Below are positions 44,343-54,788 of a DNA stretch of 64,000 bases, one piece after another. The notes beneath the pieces were generated by a model that had not been told where the DNA came from, made no database searches, and worked only from the letters and a program-made list of their open reading frames with translations. The number at the start of each line of letters is the position of its first letter. Position 1 is the stretch's first letter. This DNA is from VYFG01 sp965204165. GTDB lineage: Bacteria > Pseudomonadota > Gammaproteobacteria > Arenicellales > Poriferihabitantaceae. A program made the position numbers and the translations under genes. Location: NCBI GenBank assembly GCA_965204165.1, contig OZ241969.1, positions 4,588,001 to 4,652,000 on the forward strand, in the 5' to 3' direction.

Positions 44343-44624
44343 CTACAACCGCACCTCGCGGTCGGTAGTCTCATCGCGCACGTTACTGAACACCTCATCC
44401 GGATCCAGCCCCAACCCGGCAAGTCCCACCGCATTCGCGAACTCCCGGTACGACTCGCTGAAGCCCTGCTGCACCCTGCTCAGCCGCTCGTATTCGCTGC
44501 GGCCCACCAGCACCACCACCGGCTCTCCTCGACGGGTGATTTCCACCACCCCGCCCTGCTCCGCAACCCGAACCAGGGACGGAAGGTTTCGCCGAGCATC
44601 CGCGATCGAATACTTCTCGGCCAT
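44343..44624 (-). CDS. Orphan Phd/YefM-family antitoxin
   Basis: A 93-residue protein from ATG 44624 (MAEKYSIADARRNLPSLV). The DNA-binding half ends in VVEITRRGEPVVVLVGRSEYERL, the signature of Phd/YefM antitoxins. The C-terminal tail (LDPDEVFSNVRDETTDREVRL) is the type that normally wraps a VapC PIN-domain toxin encoded immediately downstream. Here the 120 bp downstream (44222-44342) hold no toxin, and the next gene is on the other strand. The antitoxin is therefore solitary, possibly a decayed pair or a protector against related toxins. Confidence 0.82.
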   Translation of the reverse strand: MAEKYSIADARRNLPSLVRVAEQGGVVEITRRGEPVVVLVGRSEYERLSRVQQGFSESYREFANAVGLAGLGLDPDEVFSNVRDETTDREVRL

Positions 44625-44690
44625 CACCGCACCGGAAAGTTCATAACTGCTCAGGTTTTTCTTGCCGTTCATCACAATTGCCATCGACAT

Positions 44691-44962
44691 TGCATGCAGG
44701 TCATCGCAAGTTCATCAAATATGTACATTACAGGCGTTCACACTTCAATGAAAACCCCGGATCATTGTACCTCCACATGCGGGATCAACCAGAGTTGCCG
44801 CTCCAGAGCCAGTCTCTTCAGGGACGATTATTCATTCATACAGGCCGGGATGGGAATACAGGGCTTGCTTGGGAGTAACGGCAGGTCCCATGAAGGGTTC
44901 TTCGTCTATATCCCGGCCGAACTGGTACACTCCGGCACCGGATCCGGCCCAGTCACCACCCC
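44691..44962. other. Intergenic region before xthA
   Basis: Divergent promoter space between the antitoxin gene and xthA. Short open frames only, none convincing. Confidence 0.4.
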
Positions 44963-45763
44963 ATGAACATCATCACCTGGAACGTCAATGGCATCCGCGC
45001 CGCGGAGCGCAAGAAGGAACTGCAGAAGCTGGTGGACGAACGGGAACCCGATGTCCTGATGCTGCAGGAAACCAAGAGCAATCCAGATCAGCTCAGCCAG
45101 TACCTGAAAGCCAGCCCGGTCTACCGCCAGTACTATTCCAGCGCGGAAAAGGCAGGTTATGCCGGCACCGGAATCTGGATCCGGAATTCCATTGCCGACA
45201 CTCTTGAGGACGTCAGCTTCAGCACCGACCTGCCAGGCAACCCGAACGCCGACGAAGGCCGCGTCTGCCACCTCTCGTTTCGGCGGGACGGCGAGCTCTG
45301 GGATCTCCTGTCCATCTACTTCCCGAACGGCGGCAAGAGCGAGCAGGCCTGGCAGGAAAAGCTGGTGTTCTACGACCGGGTCCACGATTACATGAACACG
45401 CTCCGGAGCCAGGGGCACCTGGTGCTGGTGGGCGGCGACATGAACGTGGCCCACAACGAGATCGACCTTGCCCGCCCCAAGGAAAACGACGGCAAGATCG
45501 GCTTTCACCCGTCCGAGCGGGCCTGGATGGACCGCCTGCAGGATGACGGCTGGGCCGACGTCTGGCGGGCGCGCAATGCCGGTGTCACCGGGGTCTACTC
45601 CTGGTGGCACATGATCAGCCGGGCACGGGACAGGAACGTGGGCTGGAGGATCGACTACTTCCTCATGGATGCCCCGGAGGCATCAAGGAGGGTACGGTCA
45701 ATTGACTACCTGATGGACCAGATGGGATCGGACCACTGCCCGGTGGCGGTCGAGATCGGGTAG
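44963..45763 (+). CDS. xthA: Exodeoxyribonuclease III
   Basis: AP endonuclease and 3'-5' exonuclease of base-excision repair. The 266-residue length is normal. Key residues are Asn7 in TWNVNGIRA, the metal-binding Glu in LMLQETKS, the Asp/Asn pair in GGDMNVAHNEIDL, Asp in WRIDYFLMD and the final GSDHCPV His. The ATG at 44963 gives the standard MNIITWNVNGI start. It is monocistronic and convergent with the FAD oxidoreductase gene. Confidence 0.95.
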   Translation: MNIITWNVNGIRAAERKKELQKLVDEREPDVLMLQETKSNPDQLSQYLKASPVYRQYYSSAEKAGYAGTGIWIRNSIADTLEDVSFSTDLPGNPNADEGRVCHLSFRRDGELWDLLSIYFPNGGKSEQAWQEKLVFYDRVHDYMNTLRSQGHLVLVGGDMNVAHNEIDLARPKENDGKIGFHPSERAWMDRLQDDGWADVWRARNAGVTGVYSWWHMISRARDRNVGWRIDYFLMDAPEASRRVRSIDYLMDQMGSDHCPVAVEIG

Positions 45764-45774
45764 TCCGGCGCGGT

Positions 45775-47133
45775 TCAGCCGCGAATCCGCGGCGCCAGGA
45801 GATCCTTCAGCCGGCCGCCGACCATGCGCCCGGCAATGCCGACGGGATGGAAGGCATGCAGGGGAATGGGCCGGGACCGCTCTGCGGGGAGCCCGGTCCG
45901 GCCCTCGGCGATCCGCTCCGCCAGCAGCCTGCCCATCATCGTGGCCATGGCCACCCCCCGGCCGTTGTAGCCGAGCCCGGCATACACCCCCTCGTCGAGT
46001 TCCAGCAGCAGCGGGCGGTGATGGGTCGTCATCGCCACGTAGCCCCCCCAGTCGTATTCCCACCTGAAATCCCCAAGTACCGGGTAGAGCCGCAAGGCGG
46101 CCCTTCGCACCGCCCCGGTGTTGACGGAACCGGTGCGCCCGAACAGCGTCCCCCGGCCGCCGAACACCATGCGCCCCGCCTCGTCGATGCGGTAGTAGAC
46201 CGGCAGCCCGGCATTATCGGAAACCGCATTGCGCCCGGGCGTGATCTGGTCCGTCACGTCCTGCGGCAGCGGTTCGGTGGCGGAAATCAGGCTGGCGACG
46301 GGCACGATGTTTTCCCTGAGCCCCGGCCACAGGCGGTCGCTGTAGCCGTTGGTGGCAAAGACCACGGTTTCGCAGTCCACGGTGCCCCCGGACGTCCGGA
46401 TGCGCCAGCCGGCTCCCCGGCGCTCGACGCCAATGGCGGCCGAATCGCCGTGGATCGTCACGCCCATGCCGAGGCAGGCCCCGGCGAGCCCCCGGGCATA
46501 GGACAGGGGCTGCACGCTGCCGCCCCGGCGGTCCAGCATGCCGCAATCGTAGTGGTCCGTACCGAGCATTCGCGCCATGCGCTCCCGATCCAGGGTTTCG
46601 ACCAGGGAGCCGGCCACCTGCCACTGGGATATCCAGTGCCCTATGTAACGCCGTCCGGGCTCACCGATGACGGCGAGTATGTAGCCGGGGCGGATCGCCT
46701 GGCAGTCGATGTCGTAGCGGTCCACCAGCTCGAAGACGAGATCGCAGGTCTCGTTGGCCATGCGGATCACGCCAGCCATGGCATCCGCCCCGTAATGCCG
46801 CCCCATGTCATCCGGCAGCGCCTTCCAGCAGGGATTCACCTGTCCGCCGTTGCGCCCGGAGCAGCCCCAGCCCGGCTGGTTGCGGTCGATGACGACGCTT
46901 TCGACGCCTCGCTCCGCCAGGTGCAGCGCCGTGGAAAGGCCGGTATAGCCCGCCCCGACAATGCCCACGCGGGTTTCCGCGGAACCCGTAAGGGCCGGCA
47001 GCGGCGCCAGTGGGATGGCGGTGGCCCGCCAAAGACTGTCCGGCCAGTGGCAGGAGACGAGATCGGGATTCACTACCCACTCCCGGATTGGATGATGCGC
47101 CGAGTATACTGCTGAATAGAGAGGCTTCGGCAT
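45775..47133 (-). CDS. FAD-dependent amine oxidoreductase (DadA/PuuB-like)
   Basis: A 452-residue flavoprotein from ATG 47133 (MPKPLYSAVYSAHHPI). The dinucleotide-binding motif VGIVGAGYTGLSTALHLAERG is near 57-77, with the acceptor Asp in VVIDRNQPGWGCSGRNGGQ, typical of gamma-glutamylputrescine oxidase relatives. The C-terminal part AGLGYNGRGVAMATMMGRLLAE completes the FAD site. It probably oxidises a secondary amine or amino acid. It is divergent from a taurine-type ABC transporter with about 230 bp between, so the transporter may import its substrate. Confidence 0.82.
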   Translation of the reverse strand: MPKPLYSAVYSAHHPIREWVVNPDLVSCHWPDSLWRATAIPLAPLPALTGSAETRVGIVGAGYTGLSTALHLAERGVESVVIDRNQPGWGCSGRNGGQVNPCWKALPDDMGRHYGADAMAGVIRMANETCDLVFELVDRYDIDCQAIRPGYILAVIGEPGRRYIGHWISQWQVAGSLVETLDRERMARMLGTDHYDCGMLDRRGGSVQPLSYARGLAGACLGMGVTIHGDSAAIGVERRGAGWRIRTSGGTVDCETVVFATNGYSDRLWPGLRENIVPVASLISATEPLPQDVTDQITPGRNAVSDNAGLPVYYRIDEAGRMVFGGRGTLFGRTGSVNTGAVRRAALRLYPVLGDFRWEYDWGGYVAMTTHHRPLLLELDEGVYAGLGYNGRGVAMATMMGRLLAERIAEGRTGLPAERSRPIPLHAFHPVGIAGRMVGGRLKDLLAPRIRG

Positions 47134-47365
47134 GATGCCCGCAACCGAATTATCCGGGGTCAGGGAAGCGGGGAATTGGTCCCATTTAGCCCCGGAGTCT
47201 GGACCTACCGGCCCCGGCGGCACTGCGTGGTAACATGTTGAATCCCTGTACCCTTGAGTCCGCCGTCCACAGTAGACGGTCCATGCCATTGGTACAAACA
47301 CCCGACTACCACCCAATTACAACCACACGATACACCCACTAATTCATCAGTAAATGAGGAAACCC

Positions 47366-48343
47366 ATGAACACACCGAAATTATTCAAGCAAACCCTCGC
47401 GGCCGCCGTTGCCGGCGCGGCGCTTTCCGCGTCCGTCCAGGCAGCCGACGAAGTCAACGTGGCGTTCTTCCTGGAATGGGCCACCCCGAACCAGGTGGCC
47501 AAGGTCGAAAAGGGCTATGACGACGCCCTGGGCGTACCGGTGAACTGGACCAACTTCGACGCGGGCACCCAGATGACCGAGGCGATGCTGGCCGGCGACA
47601 TCGACATTTCCTACAGCCAGGGCCTAGCCCCCTTCATCAACGCGGTCAACGCCAACGCGCCCATCAAGCTGGTGGCCATTGCGGTGCAGTATCCCGCCAA
47701 TGACTGCGTGGTGCGCAACGGCGAAGGCATCGACAAGTCCAACGCCACCGAGCTGGAAGGCAAGGCCGTAGCCGTGCCGCTGGCCACCATGGCGGACTAC
47801 AGCTTCCGGATGATGATGCGTGCGCTGGACGTGGACGTTGACAGGATCGACGTCATCGACCAGGTGCCTGCGGATGCCGCGGTCTCACTGGCCGACGGTG
47901 CGGTCTCCATGGCCTGCGGCTTCGGCGCTGACTCAATGGCCAAGATGTACGAGGCCGGCGAGCCGCTGATGTCCCTGGCAGACAAGGAGGCCGCGGGCAT
48001 CATCAGCTTCGATGTGATTTCCGTCACCGAGCAGTTCGCCCAAGAAAACCCGGACATGGTGCGCACCTTCCTTGAGGTTACCGACCAGGCCAATGCCGAT
48101 TTTGCTGCGGACCAGTCCAAGATCGACGTCATCGCCATGGACGCGGGCCTGTCCGTTGAATCGACACAAAACCAGATGGCCGATTTCTACTTCCCGTCCA
48201 ACGCTGAACAGCTCGAGAAGTACTTCAACGAAGGCGGACTTGCCAGTGTGGCCATTGAAGTCGTCGGCGGCGCGTTCGCAACTGCGGACAACCCCGCACT
48301 TGACGATTACAGCGCGGTCGTCGACACTTCTTTCCTCCAGTAG
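47366..48343 (+). CDS. ABC transporter substrate-binding protein (taurine/nitrate/sulfonate type)
   Basis: A 325-residue periplasmic protein. ATG 47366 follows GAGGAAACCC and gives the signal peptide MNTPKLFKQTLAAAVAGAAL with cleavage near SVQA-AD. The mature protein has the TauA/SsuA-like ligand-site phrases NFDAGTQMTEAMLAGDIDI and YSQGLAPFINA. It is followed by an inverted repeat, then ATPase and permease genes. The ligand may be taurine or another small sulfonate or amine; the divergent FAD oxidase points to an amine. Confidence 0.85.
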   Translation: MNTPKLFKQTLAAAVAGAALSASVQAADEVNVAFFLEWATPNQVAKVEKGYDDALGVPVNWTNFDAGTQMTEAMLAGDIDISYSQGLAPFINAVNANAPIKLVAIAVQYPANDCVVRNGEGIDKSNATELEGKAVAVPLATMADYSFRMMMRALDVDVDRIDVIDQVPADAAVSLADGAVSMACGFGADSMAKMYEAGEPLMSLADKEAAGIISFDVISVTEQFAQENPDMVRTFLEVTDQANADFAADQSKIDVIAMDAGLSVESTQNQMADFYFPSNAEQLEKYFNEGGLASVAIEVVGGAFATADNPALDDYSAVVDTSFLQ

Positions 48344-48353
48344 TAGTATGACC

Positions 48354-48381
48354 TGCGGGAATCCCCCCAGGGATTCCCGCA
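48354..48381 (+). terminator. Stem-loop between substrate-binding protein and ATPase genes
   Basis: TGCGGGAATCCC (48354-48365) pairs perfectly with GGGATTCCCGCA (48370-48381) around CCCA. No T run follows, so it is more likely an mRNA-stabilising or attenuating hairpin that keeps the binding protein in excess over the other subunits. Confidence 0.65.
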
Positions 48382-48430
48382 AAACACCCCGGCGGGGGAG
48401 CCCCGTTCCCCCGCTACCCCGGAGAGCATT

Positions 48431-49237
<807 letters not shown>

Positions 49238-49254
49238 GAAGAGAGGGTACCGCC

Positions 49255-51147
49255 ATGTTCGTCGCCATCATCTTCATCGCCCTGGCCGCCACCCTGGTGT
49301 GGTCTGTGGTCCACGGGCGCAAGGTCATCCGGACAGAAAAAACCGACGCCGTTTTCGGCAACCCGGAGAAGGCCATGGGCGGCTGGCACTGGATGGTGAT
49401 GGGCGTCGGCTCCGTTCTCCTTCTCTGGTACTGGTTTTCCTGGGACGCGGCCAGGGCCTTCTTTCCCGGGGCGGGCAACGAGCTCTGCCAGGTGGCCAAG
49501 CTCCACCGGGCCGCCAACCCGATACGGTCCACATTCCCCGTGGGCGACAACCGCCAGCTTCTCGGTACGGTACTCCTGGCCAGGGACTACGGTGAACTGG
49601 ATTCCCTGGAAGCCCGCCTGGTCATCACCGACTTCGACGACGCCGACCGCGAGACCCTGTCCGGGATCATCGCCGACATGCGAGGCGTCATGGCGGCGCA
49701 CGCGGAATCGAGCTTCCTCGACCCCACGGTGGCCGACCGCATGGACGAGGTGGCCGCTCGGATCAACACGCTGGCGGACGACATGGCCCGGCCGGATTAT
49801 CCCGGGCCCGCGGATCCCGCCACCCTGGAAGAAGCCCTTGCGCAGCCCGGTTGGGGCGAAACCAGCGTGGAGCTTCCGCCGCTGCCCATGACCGACCGGG
49901 GGCGCAAGTTCGACGCCGCCGGCCTGATTCTTGAGGTCATCGCCAAGGACTACCGCGACATCCGCAACCAGGGGCCCGAACTGGTGGCCCGGCTGCAGGA
50001 TATCGAGGCCCGCATCAAGGGCTTCGAGGTGGATACCGACGCGGCGGCGGACGTGGTGGATGACCGGGAGGACTTCGCCAAGGATCTCATGAAGATCCAG
50101 CGCAGGATCGACGACGGCCGGATTTTTCCGCCGGCGGTCAGCGACCGGGTGGAGGCGGCGCTGATCCGGCTCGACGATGTGCAGCGGGATCAGCAGGGCA
50201 GCCTGCGCTGGATCAATGCCATCGCCATGCCCGGCGGGGAAATCCTGGCGGGCAACAATGCCTGTTCCGAGCAGGGTTCCGGCCGCTGGCTGCCGAAGCC
50301 GTCGGACACCCTGAGCACCTTCATCCGCATGGCCCATCCGGACGTGGGCTACAAGGGATTTCCGCTCCTGTGGTTCAAGATGAAGCCGGTGTCGGAGATG
50401 GTGGGATTCCTGATGCCGGACTGGATCGCGTCCCTGGTGCCGGGTGAGCATCCCCGTCACAACGAGGACGGCGTGGTCAGGAGCAACCTGAAGAGCAAGG
50501 TCTACAGCGTCGTCACCGGGGACTTCAGTTCCTTCTCCGTTCCCATTCCGGACGGCCATATCTGGGATTCCATCGTGCGCGTGCTGATGGGCCTCTTTTT
50601 CGGCATTATCCTCGGCGTCCCGCTGGGCCTCTTCATGGGCCTGTCCCGCTTCGCCAAGGGCTACTTCGACCCGCTGATCGAACTGTACCGGCCGGTCCCC
50701 CCACTGGCCTGGGCGCCGCTGATCCTCACCATCTTCGGAATCCAGGACGACGGCAAGATCTTTCTTCTTTTCATGGTGGCCTTCGCCATCATGGTCATCT
50801 CGGCGAGAACGGGCGCCACCGGGACCCAGCTGTCCAAGATCCACGCCGCCCATTCCCTCGGCGCCTCCAACCACCAGATTCTCCGCCAGGTCATACTGCC
50901 GAACTCCCTGCCGGAAATCCTCACGGGCATCCGCATCTCCATCGGCGTCTGCTGGGGCACCCTGGTCGCCGCGGAAATGCTCGCCGGAACCACCGGTATC
51001 GGCTTCGTCGAGAACGTGGCCCGCAAGCAGTCCGACTACGAGATCATCTGGATGACCATCATCGTCATGGGCGTGCTCGGCCTGGTATTCGACATGCTGA
51101 TGCGCTGGGTGATCCACAAGTCCATTCCCTGGAGAGGCAAGGGCTAG
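49255..51147 (+). CDS. ABC transporter permease with large N-terminal extension
   Basis: A 630-residue protein. The C-terminal 195 residues (about 435-630) are an ordinary TauC/SsuC-type permease: RVLMGLFFGIILGVPLGLFM, then the ATPase-contact loop HAAHSLGASNHQILRQV with LPNSLPEI. The first 75 residues hold two membrane helices (MFVAIIFIALAATLVW; MVMGVGSVLLLWYWFSW). Between them and the permease lie about 350 mostly hydrophilic helical residues, presumably periplasmic. Normal TauC is about 275 residues, so this is a fusion or family-specific extension that may bind the substrate protein or a second ligand. Confidence 0.85.
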   Translation: MFVAIIFIALAATLVWSVVHGRKVIRTEKTDAVFGNPEKAMGGWHWMVMGVGSVLLLWYWFSWDAARAFFPGAGNELCQVAKLHRAANPIRSTFPVGDNRQLLGTVLLARDYGELDSLEARLVITDFDDADRETLSGIIADMRGVMAAHAESSFLDPTVADRMDEVAARINTLADDMARPDYPGPADPATLEEALAQPGWGETSVELPPLPMTDRGRKFDAAGLILEVIAKDYRDIRNQGPELVARLQDIEARIKGFEVDTDAAADVVDDREDFAKDLMKIQRRIDDGRIFPPAVSDRVEAALIRLDDVQRDQQGSLRWINAIAMPGGEILAGNNACSEQGSGRWLPKPSDTLSTFIRMAHPDVGYKGFPLLWFKMKPVSEMVGFLMPDWIASLVPGEHPRHNEDGVVRSNLKSKVYSVVTGDFSSFSVPIPDGHIWDSIVRVLMGLFFGIILGVPLGLFMGLSRFAKGYFDPLIELYRPVPPLAWAPLILTIFGIQDDGKIFLLFMVAFAIMVISARTGATGTQLSKIHAAHSLGASNHQILRQVILPNSLPEILTGIRISIGVCWGTLVAAEMLAGTTGIGFVENVARKQSDYEIIWMTIIVMGVLGLVFDMLMRWVIHKSIPWRGKG

Positions 51148-51271
51148 GCATTCCTGTCCGGGCCGGAGGGCCCGGCACCCCTGCTGCAGGCCACTCCCGT
51201 TACCGGGAACCCGCCCCGGTCCCGCCGGGGCCGCGATTGCCACCCATGGGCAGATTTTCTAAACTTCCCCC

Positions 51272-51949
51272 ATGGAATCCTTTCCTCCACTGACGGCCGC
51301 CAACAAGGAGGGTCTGCTCGCCATCGGCGGCGACCTCAGCCCCGAGCGCCTGGTGCTGGCGTACCGGAGCGGCATCTTTCCCTGGTTCAACGAGGGCGAT
51401 CCCATCCTGTGGTGGTCGCCGAACCCGAGGTGCGTGCTCTTCCCGGAAACGTTCCGCCCGTCGCGGAGCCTCGGAAAGCTGCTCCGGCGCGGTGACTACA
51501 CAGTCACGTTCGACCGCGCCTTCGACCGGGTCATCCATGCCTGCGCGGGACCGCGCCGGGGCCAGACGGGCACATGGATCACACGGGACATGGAAAAGGC
51601 CTATACCGCACTCAGCCGGCTCGGCGTGGCGCACAGCGTGGAATGCTGGCTCGGCGAAAGGCTCGTGGGCGGGCTCTACGGACTCGCCCTCGGCACGGTT
51701 TTTTTCGGCGAAAGCATGTTCAGCATGCGCACCGACGCCTCCAAGGTGGCCCTGGCCACGCTGATGGAAAACCTGTCCAGGTGGGGCTTCACCATGGTGG
51801 ACTGCCAGGTGTCGTCGGAGCATCTCTTCCGCCTGGGTGCGGTGGAAATCCCTCGCAACGAATTTATCCAGCGGCTAGAATCCGGTCTGGTGGACACAGA
51901 TCTCGAATCCAACTGGCAACGCGAACCTCCCGACCCATCCATGCCATAA
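51272..51949 (+). CDS. aat: Leucyl/phenylalanyl-tRNA-protein transferase
   Basis: Adds Leu or Phe to proteins with N-terminal Arg or Lys, targeting them to ClpAP (N-end rule). The 225-residue length is normal. Signature parts are EGLLAIGGDLSPERLVLAYRSGIFPWF (12-38), WWSPNPRCVLFPE and SLFF/FFGESMFSMRTDASKVAL. The ATG at 51272 gives MESFPPL. The bpt gene follows 13 bp later, forming an N-end-rule pair. Confidence 0.95.
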   Translation: MESFPPLTAANKEGLLAIGGDLSPERLVLAYRSGIFPWFNEGDPILWWSPNPRCVLFPETFRPSRSLGKLLRRGDYTVTFDRAFDRVIHACAGPRRGQTGTWITRDMEKAYTALSRLGVAHSVECWLGERLVGGLYGLALGTVFFGESMFSMRTDASKVALATLMENLSRWGFTMVDCQVSSEHLFRLGAVEIPRNEFIQRLESGLVDTDLESNWQREPPDPSMP

Positions 51950-51962
51950 GCCGACAGCCGCC

Positions 51963-52676
51963 ATGACCATCCAGTCCGGTCCCCCGAAGCTTTACCTTTC
52001 CGCGCCGCATCCGTGTCCCTACATCGAGCCGGAAACCGCTTCCACCGTCCTGCTGGACCCCAACTACCCCATGGACAACTCGCTGTTCAGCATCCTGATC
52101 AAGGTGGGCTTCCGGCGGAGCGGCGACACGATCTACAGGCCCCACTGCCGCAACTGCAATGCCTGCGTCTCCGTCCGGATACCGGCCCGCGAGTTCCTGC
52201 CCAGCCGCAGCCAGCGGCGAACCTGGAGCCGCAACAGCGACATCACCACCTCGCTCGTGCCGGCGAAATTCAGTGAAGAGCACTTCAGGCTGTACTGCCG
52301 CTACCAGAACTGGCGCCACACCGGCGACATCATGGACCATTCCGATCCGGACCGGTACCGCGAGTTCATGGTGGAGTCCTCCGTGGAAACCGTGTTCATC
52401 GAGTTCAGGCTGGGGGGGGAACTGGTGGCCCTGTCGGTCTGCGACCTCCCGGAGGACGGCATGTCCGCGGTCTACACCTTCTTCGATCCGATGATGCCGA
52501 AACGCAGTCTCGGCACGTTCGCCATCCTCAAGCAGCTCGAATACGTGCGCAACATGGATCTCGAGTGGCTGTACCTCGGCTACTGGATCGACGGCTGCCG
52601 CAAGATGTCCTACAAGACCCAGTTCCGGCCGATCTTCGGTTTCGTCAACAAGGAGTGGCGGATCCTGTCACTCTGA
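51963..52676 (+). CDS. bpt: Aspartate/glutamate leucyltransferase
   Basis: Transfers Leu to proteins with N-terminal Asp or Glu, the second arm of the bacterial N-end rule. The 237 residues include the cysteine motif HCRNCNACVSVRIP (61-74), then RTWSRN and YTFFDPMMPKRSLGTFAIL and YLGYWIDGCRKMSYK. It lies directly downstream of aat in the same operon. Its last 9 bp overlap the end of the convergent thioredoxin-domain gene. Confidence 0.93.
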   Translation: MTIQSGPPKLYLSAPHPCPYIEPETASTVLLDPNYPMDNSLFSILIKVGFRRSGDTIYRPHCRNCNACVSVRIPAREFLPSRSQRRTWSRNSDITTSLVPAKFSEEHFRLYCRYQNWRHTGDIMDHSDPDRYREFMVESSVETVFIEFRLGGELVALSVCDLPEDGMSAVYTFFDPMMPKRSLGTFAILKQLEYVRNMDLEWLYLGYWIDGCRKMSYKTQFRPIFGFVNKEWRILSL

Positions 52677-54545
52677 GCTTCCGGACAACTCCCGCATCAG
52701 CAGCGTCAACTGGCCCGCGTACCAGTAGGGCGAATCCGCCATGTCATCGAAGCCGAGGCGGCTGACGCGCCGGACCTCCCGGCCCCACTCCTGCTCGTCG
52801 AGCGCCAGCGCAAGCTGCCGGCTCGCCGCAAGGAGGGCGGCGGAAGGCGACGGCATCGGGCCGTCCTCCACCAGGGGCACCACTTCCGGGATGGTGCGCA
52901 CCAGTTCGGGGCTCCTGCGCCAGCCCTCCCCTTCGAAATACCGCGCCCAGCCGAGCCGGGCCACGGCGGCCGCGCGGCGATAGTCCGCCGGATTCCCCGT
53001 AAGCCGCGCCCAGTCGTAAAGACCCTGCGCCACGTAGGCATAATCCTCTAGAGACCCCCTGCCCCTCGGCAGACCGCCCACCTCCGCCCGCGCCAATGAT
53101 TTTTTTCCATCCTCGGAAGTCACGGTGACGCGTTCCGTAAGAAAAACCTTGAGTGCGTCCGCGGTTTCGGCGTAGTCGCTGCCCGGGAACCGCTCCGCCG
53201 CGCGGGCGAAGGCCGTGAGGGCAAGCCCGTTCCAGCCGCTCACCAGCTTGTGATCCACCGGCACGATGCGCCGGGACCTGGCATCGAGCAGCCTGTCCCG
53301 GCTCCGCTCCAGGATCCTCTCCACCTCGCCTTCCTCCATCCCGAGCCGTGCGGCGGCCTCGGACAGGCTTCGCTGTCGGCGCAGGTGGCTCCCCGCCTCC
53401 AGTTCCGCAGGCCCGGAGATGCCCCAGACCGCGTCGGCGACCGCGAACTCCCGCTCATTCAGCAGCAGCTGCAGTTCGTCCGGCTGCCACAGGTAGGCGC
53501 CCCCCTCGACGTCCTGGTCGTCCACGGCGGACAAGGACGACACCAGGGCCCCGTCCCGCCACATGTGCCGGCGCATGAACTCCAGCGTCTCCCGGGCCAC
53601 CTCCAGGTAGTCCTCCCGCCCGAGAATGCGTCCTGCCTCCAGGTACAGGGTCGCCAAGGAGGCATTGTCGTACAGCATCTTCTCGAAGTGCGGAATCTCC
53701 CAGCCGGGGTCCACGGTGTAGCGGAAGAACCCGCCGGCCAAGTGGTCCCTCAGGCCGAACTGCATCATCGCATCCAGGGTGGTGGTCAGGAATTCACGCG
53801 TGGCCTCGTCCGGGAGGATTTCCTCGGCCGCCAGCAGGAATTCGAGCTGGGGCACCGAGGGAAACTTGCTCTGGGTGCCGAACCCGCCCTGGAAATGGTC
53901 GCCGTGGTCGAGTACCTGCCGCCTGGCGGACGCCAGCAGCCGGTGTATTTCCAGGTCGTCCGCCGGTGCGGACGAAGCGGCCTGCGGCTTCCAGGGAAAG
54001 TTCTCCACCAGCCGGCGCAACTCCTCCTCGCTGCCGGACCACAACGCCTGCAGCCGCTCCAGCACCTGGCGGAACCTGTCCGGCGGCAGGTAGAGCAGGG
54101 CGTAGATGGGGGAGCCGTCCGGCGTGATGAAGACATTGAGCGGCCAGCCAGCCTGTCCCAGGGTGGACTGGGCGAATGACATCATGGCGTCGTCCAGCGC
54201 CGGATGCATTTCCCTGTCCACCTTGGCGAAGATGAAGTGCCGGTTGGCAATCCCGGCGATTTCCGGGTCCTGGAAGCTCTCCCTTTGCATCACGTGACAC
54301 CAGTGGCAGGAAAAGTAGCCGATGGATACGAGCACGATCCGGTTGTCGCGCCGGGCCGCCTCCATGACCCCGGGGCCCCATTCCTGCCAGTGGATGGGGT
54401 CCTCCCCGTGCAGTGCCAGGTAGGGCACGGGATGGTCCTTGAGCGTGTTGTCCGCCCCTGCCGCCGTCCCCGGGGGCAGCCAGATCGTCATGAGCCCCGC
54501 CAGGGCGAGCAGGGCGGCCGTTCGCGGCAGTTTTTTCTTCACCAT
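52668..54545 (-). CDS. Thioredoxin-domain protein (DUF255/YyaL family), exported
   Basis: A 625-residue protein from ATG 54545 (MVKKKLPRTAALLALAG), with a signal peptide or anchor to about residue 30. The thioredoxin-like domain (35-200) has the redox motif C80-HW-C83 in YFSCHWCHVMQRESF. The remainder is an (alpha/alpha)6-barrel of the six-hairpin glycosidase type (IPHFEKMLYDNASL, VDHKLVSGWNGLALTAFA). The family is described as thioredoxin-domain proteins related to spermatogenesis-associated protein 20; the reaction is not settled. An export signal is atypical, since many relatives are cytoplasmic. Confidence 0.82.
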   Translation of the reverse strand: MVKKKLPRTAALLALAGLMTIWLPPGTAAGADNTLKDHPVPYLALHGEDPIHWQEWGPGVMEAARRDNRIVLVSIGYFSCHWCHVMQRESFQDPEIAGIANRHFIFAKVDREMHPALDDAMMSFAQSTLGQAGWPLNVFITPDGSPIYALLYLPPDRFRQVLERLQALWSGSEEELRRLVENFPWKPQAASSAPADDLEIHRLLASARRQVLDHGDHFQGGFGTQSKFPSVPQLEFLLAAEEILPDEATREFLTTTLDAMMQFGLRDHLAGGFFRYTVDPGWEIPHFEKMLYDNASLATLYLEAGRILGREDYLEVARETLEFMRRHMWRDGALVSSLSAVDDQDVEGGAYLWQPDELQLLLNEREFAVADAVWGISGPAELEAGSHLRRQRSLSEAAARLGMEEGEVERILERSRDRLLDARSRRIVPVDHKLVSGWNGLALTAFARAAERFPGSDYAETADALKVFLTERVTVTSEDGKKSLARAEVGGLPRGRGSLEDYAYVAQGLYDWARLTGNPADYRRAAAVARLGWARYFEGEGWRRSPELVRTIPEVVPLVEDGPMPSPSAALLAASRQLALALDEQEWGREVRRVSRLGFDDMADSPYWYAGQLTLLMRELSGSSE

Positions 54546-54788
54546 GGTAGTCCTAAGCCAACGCCATCCCGCCGGCGGGCGAATTTCCCGCATGTCCGCT
54601 TTGAGAAAACCATGCGGCAACGCCGGCGGCGGCAGTTGCTACAATCATTCGCATATACTCTTGGTCCCCCTTTCACGCTGGATGTTCCCGGCTCCTATCA
54701 TACCGATTCCCGGTGCACCGCCGGAAGCGAAGCCATGTGTACGGCCCATCCGCCCGTCCGGTACAGTGGAGTGAACAGGAAAACCGAC

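Noticed and set aside
51158..51175. Terminator after the permease gene
   Set aside because: CCGGGCC/GGCCCGG forms a stem, but no T run follows and the loop is GGAG; the case is too weak to list.
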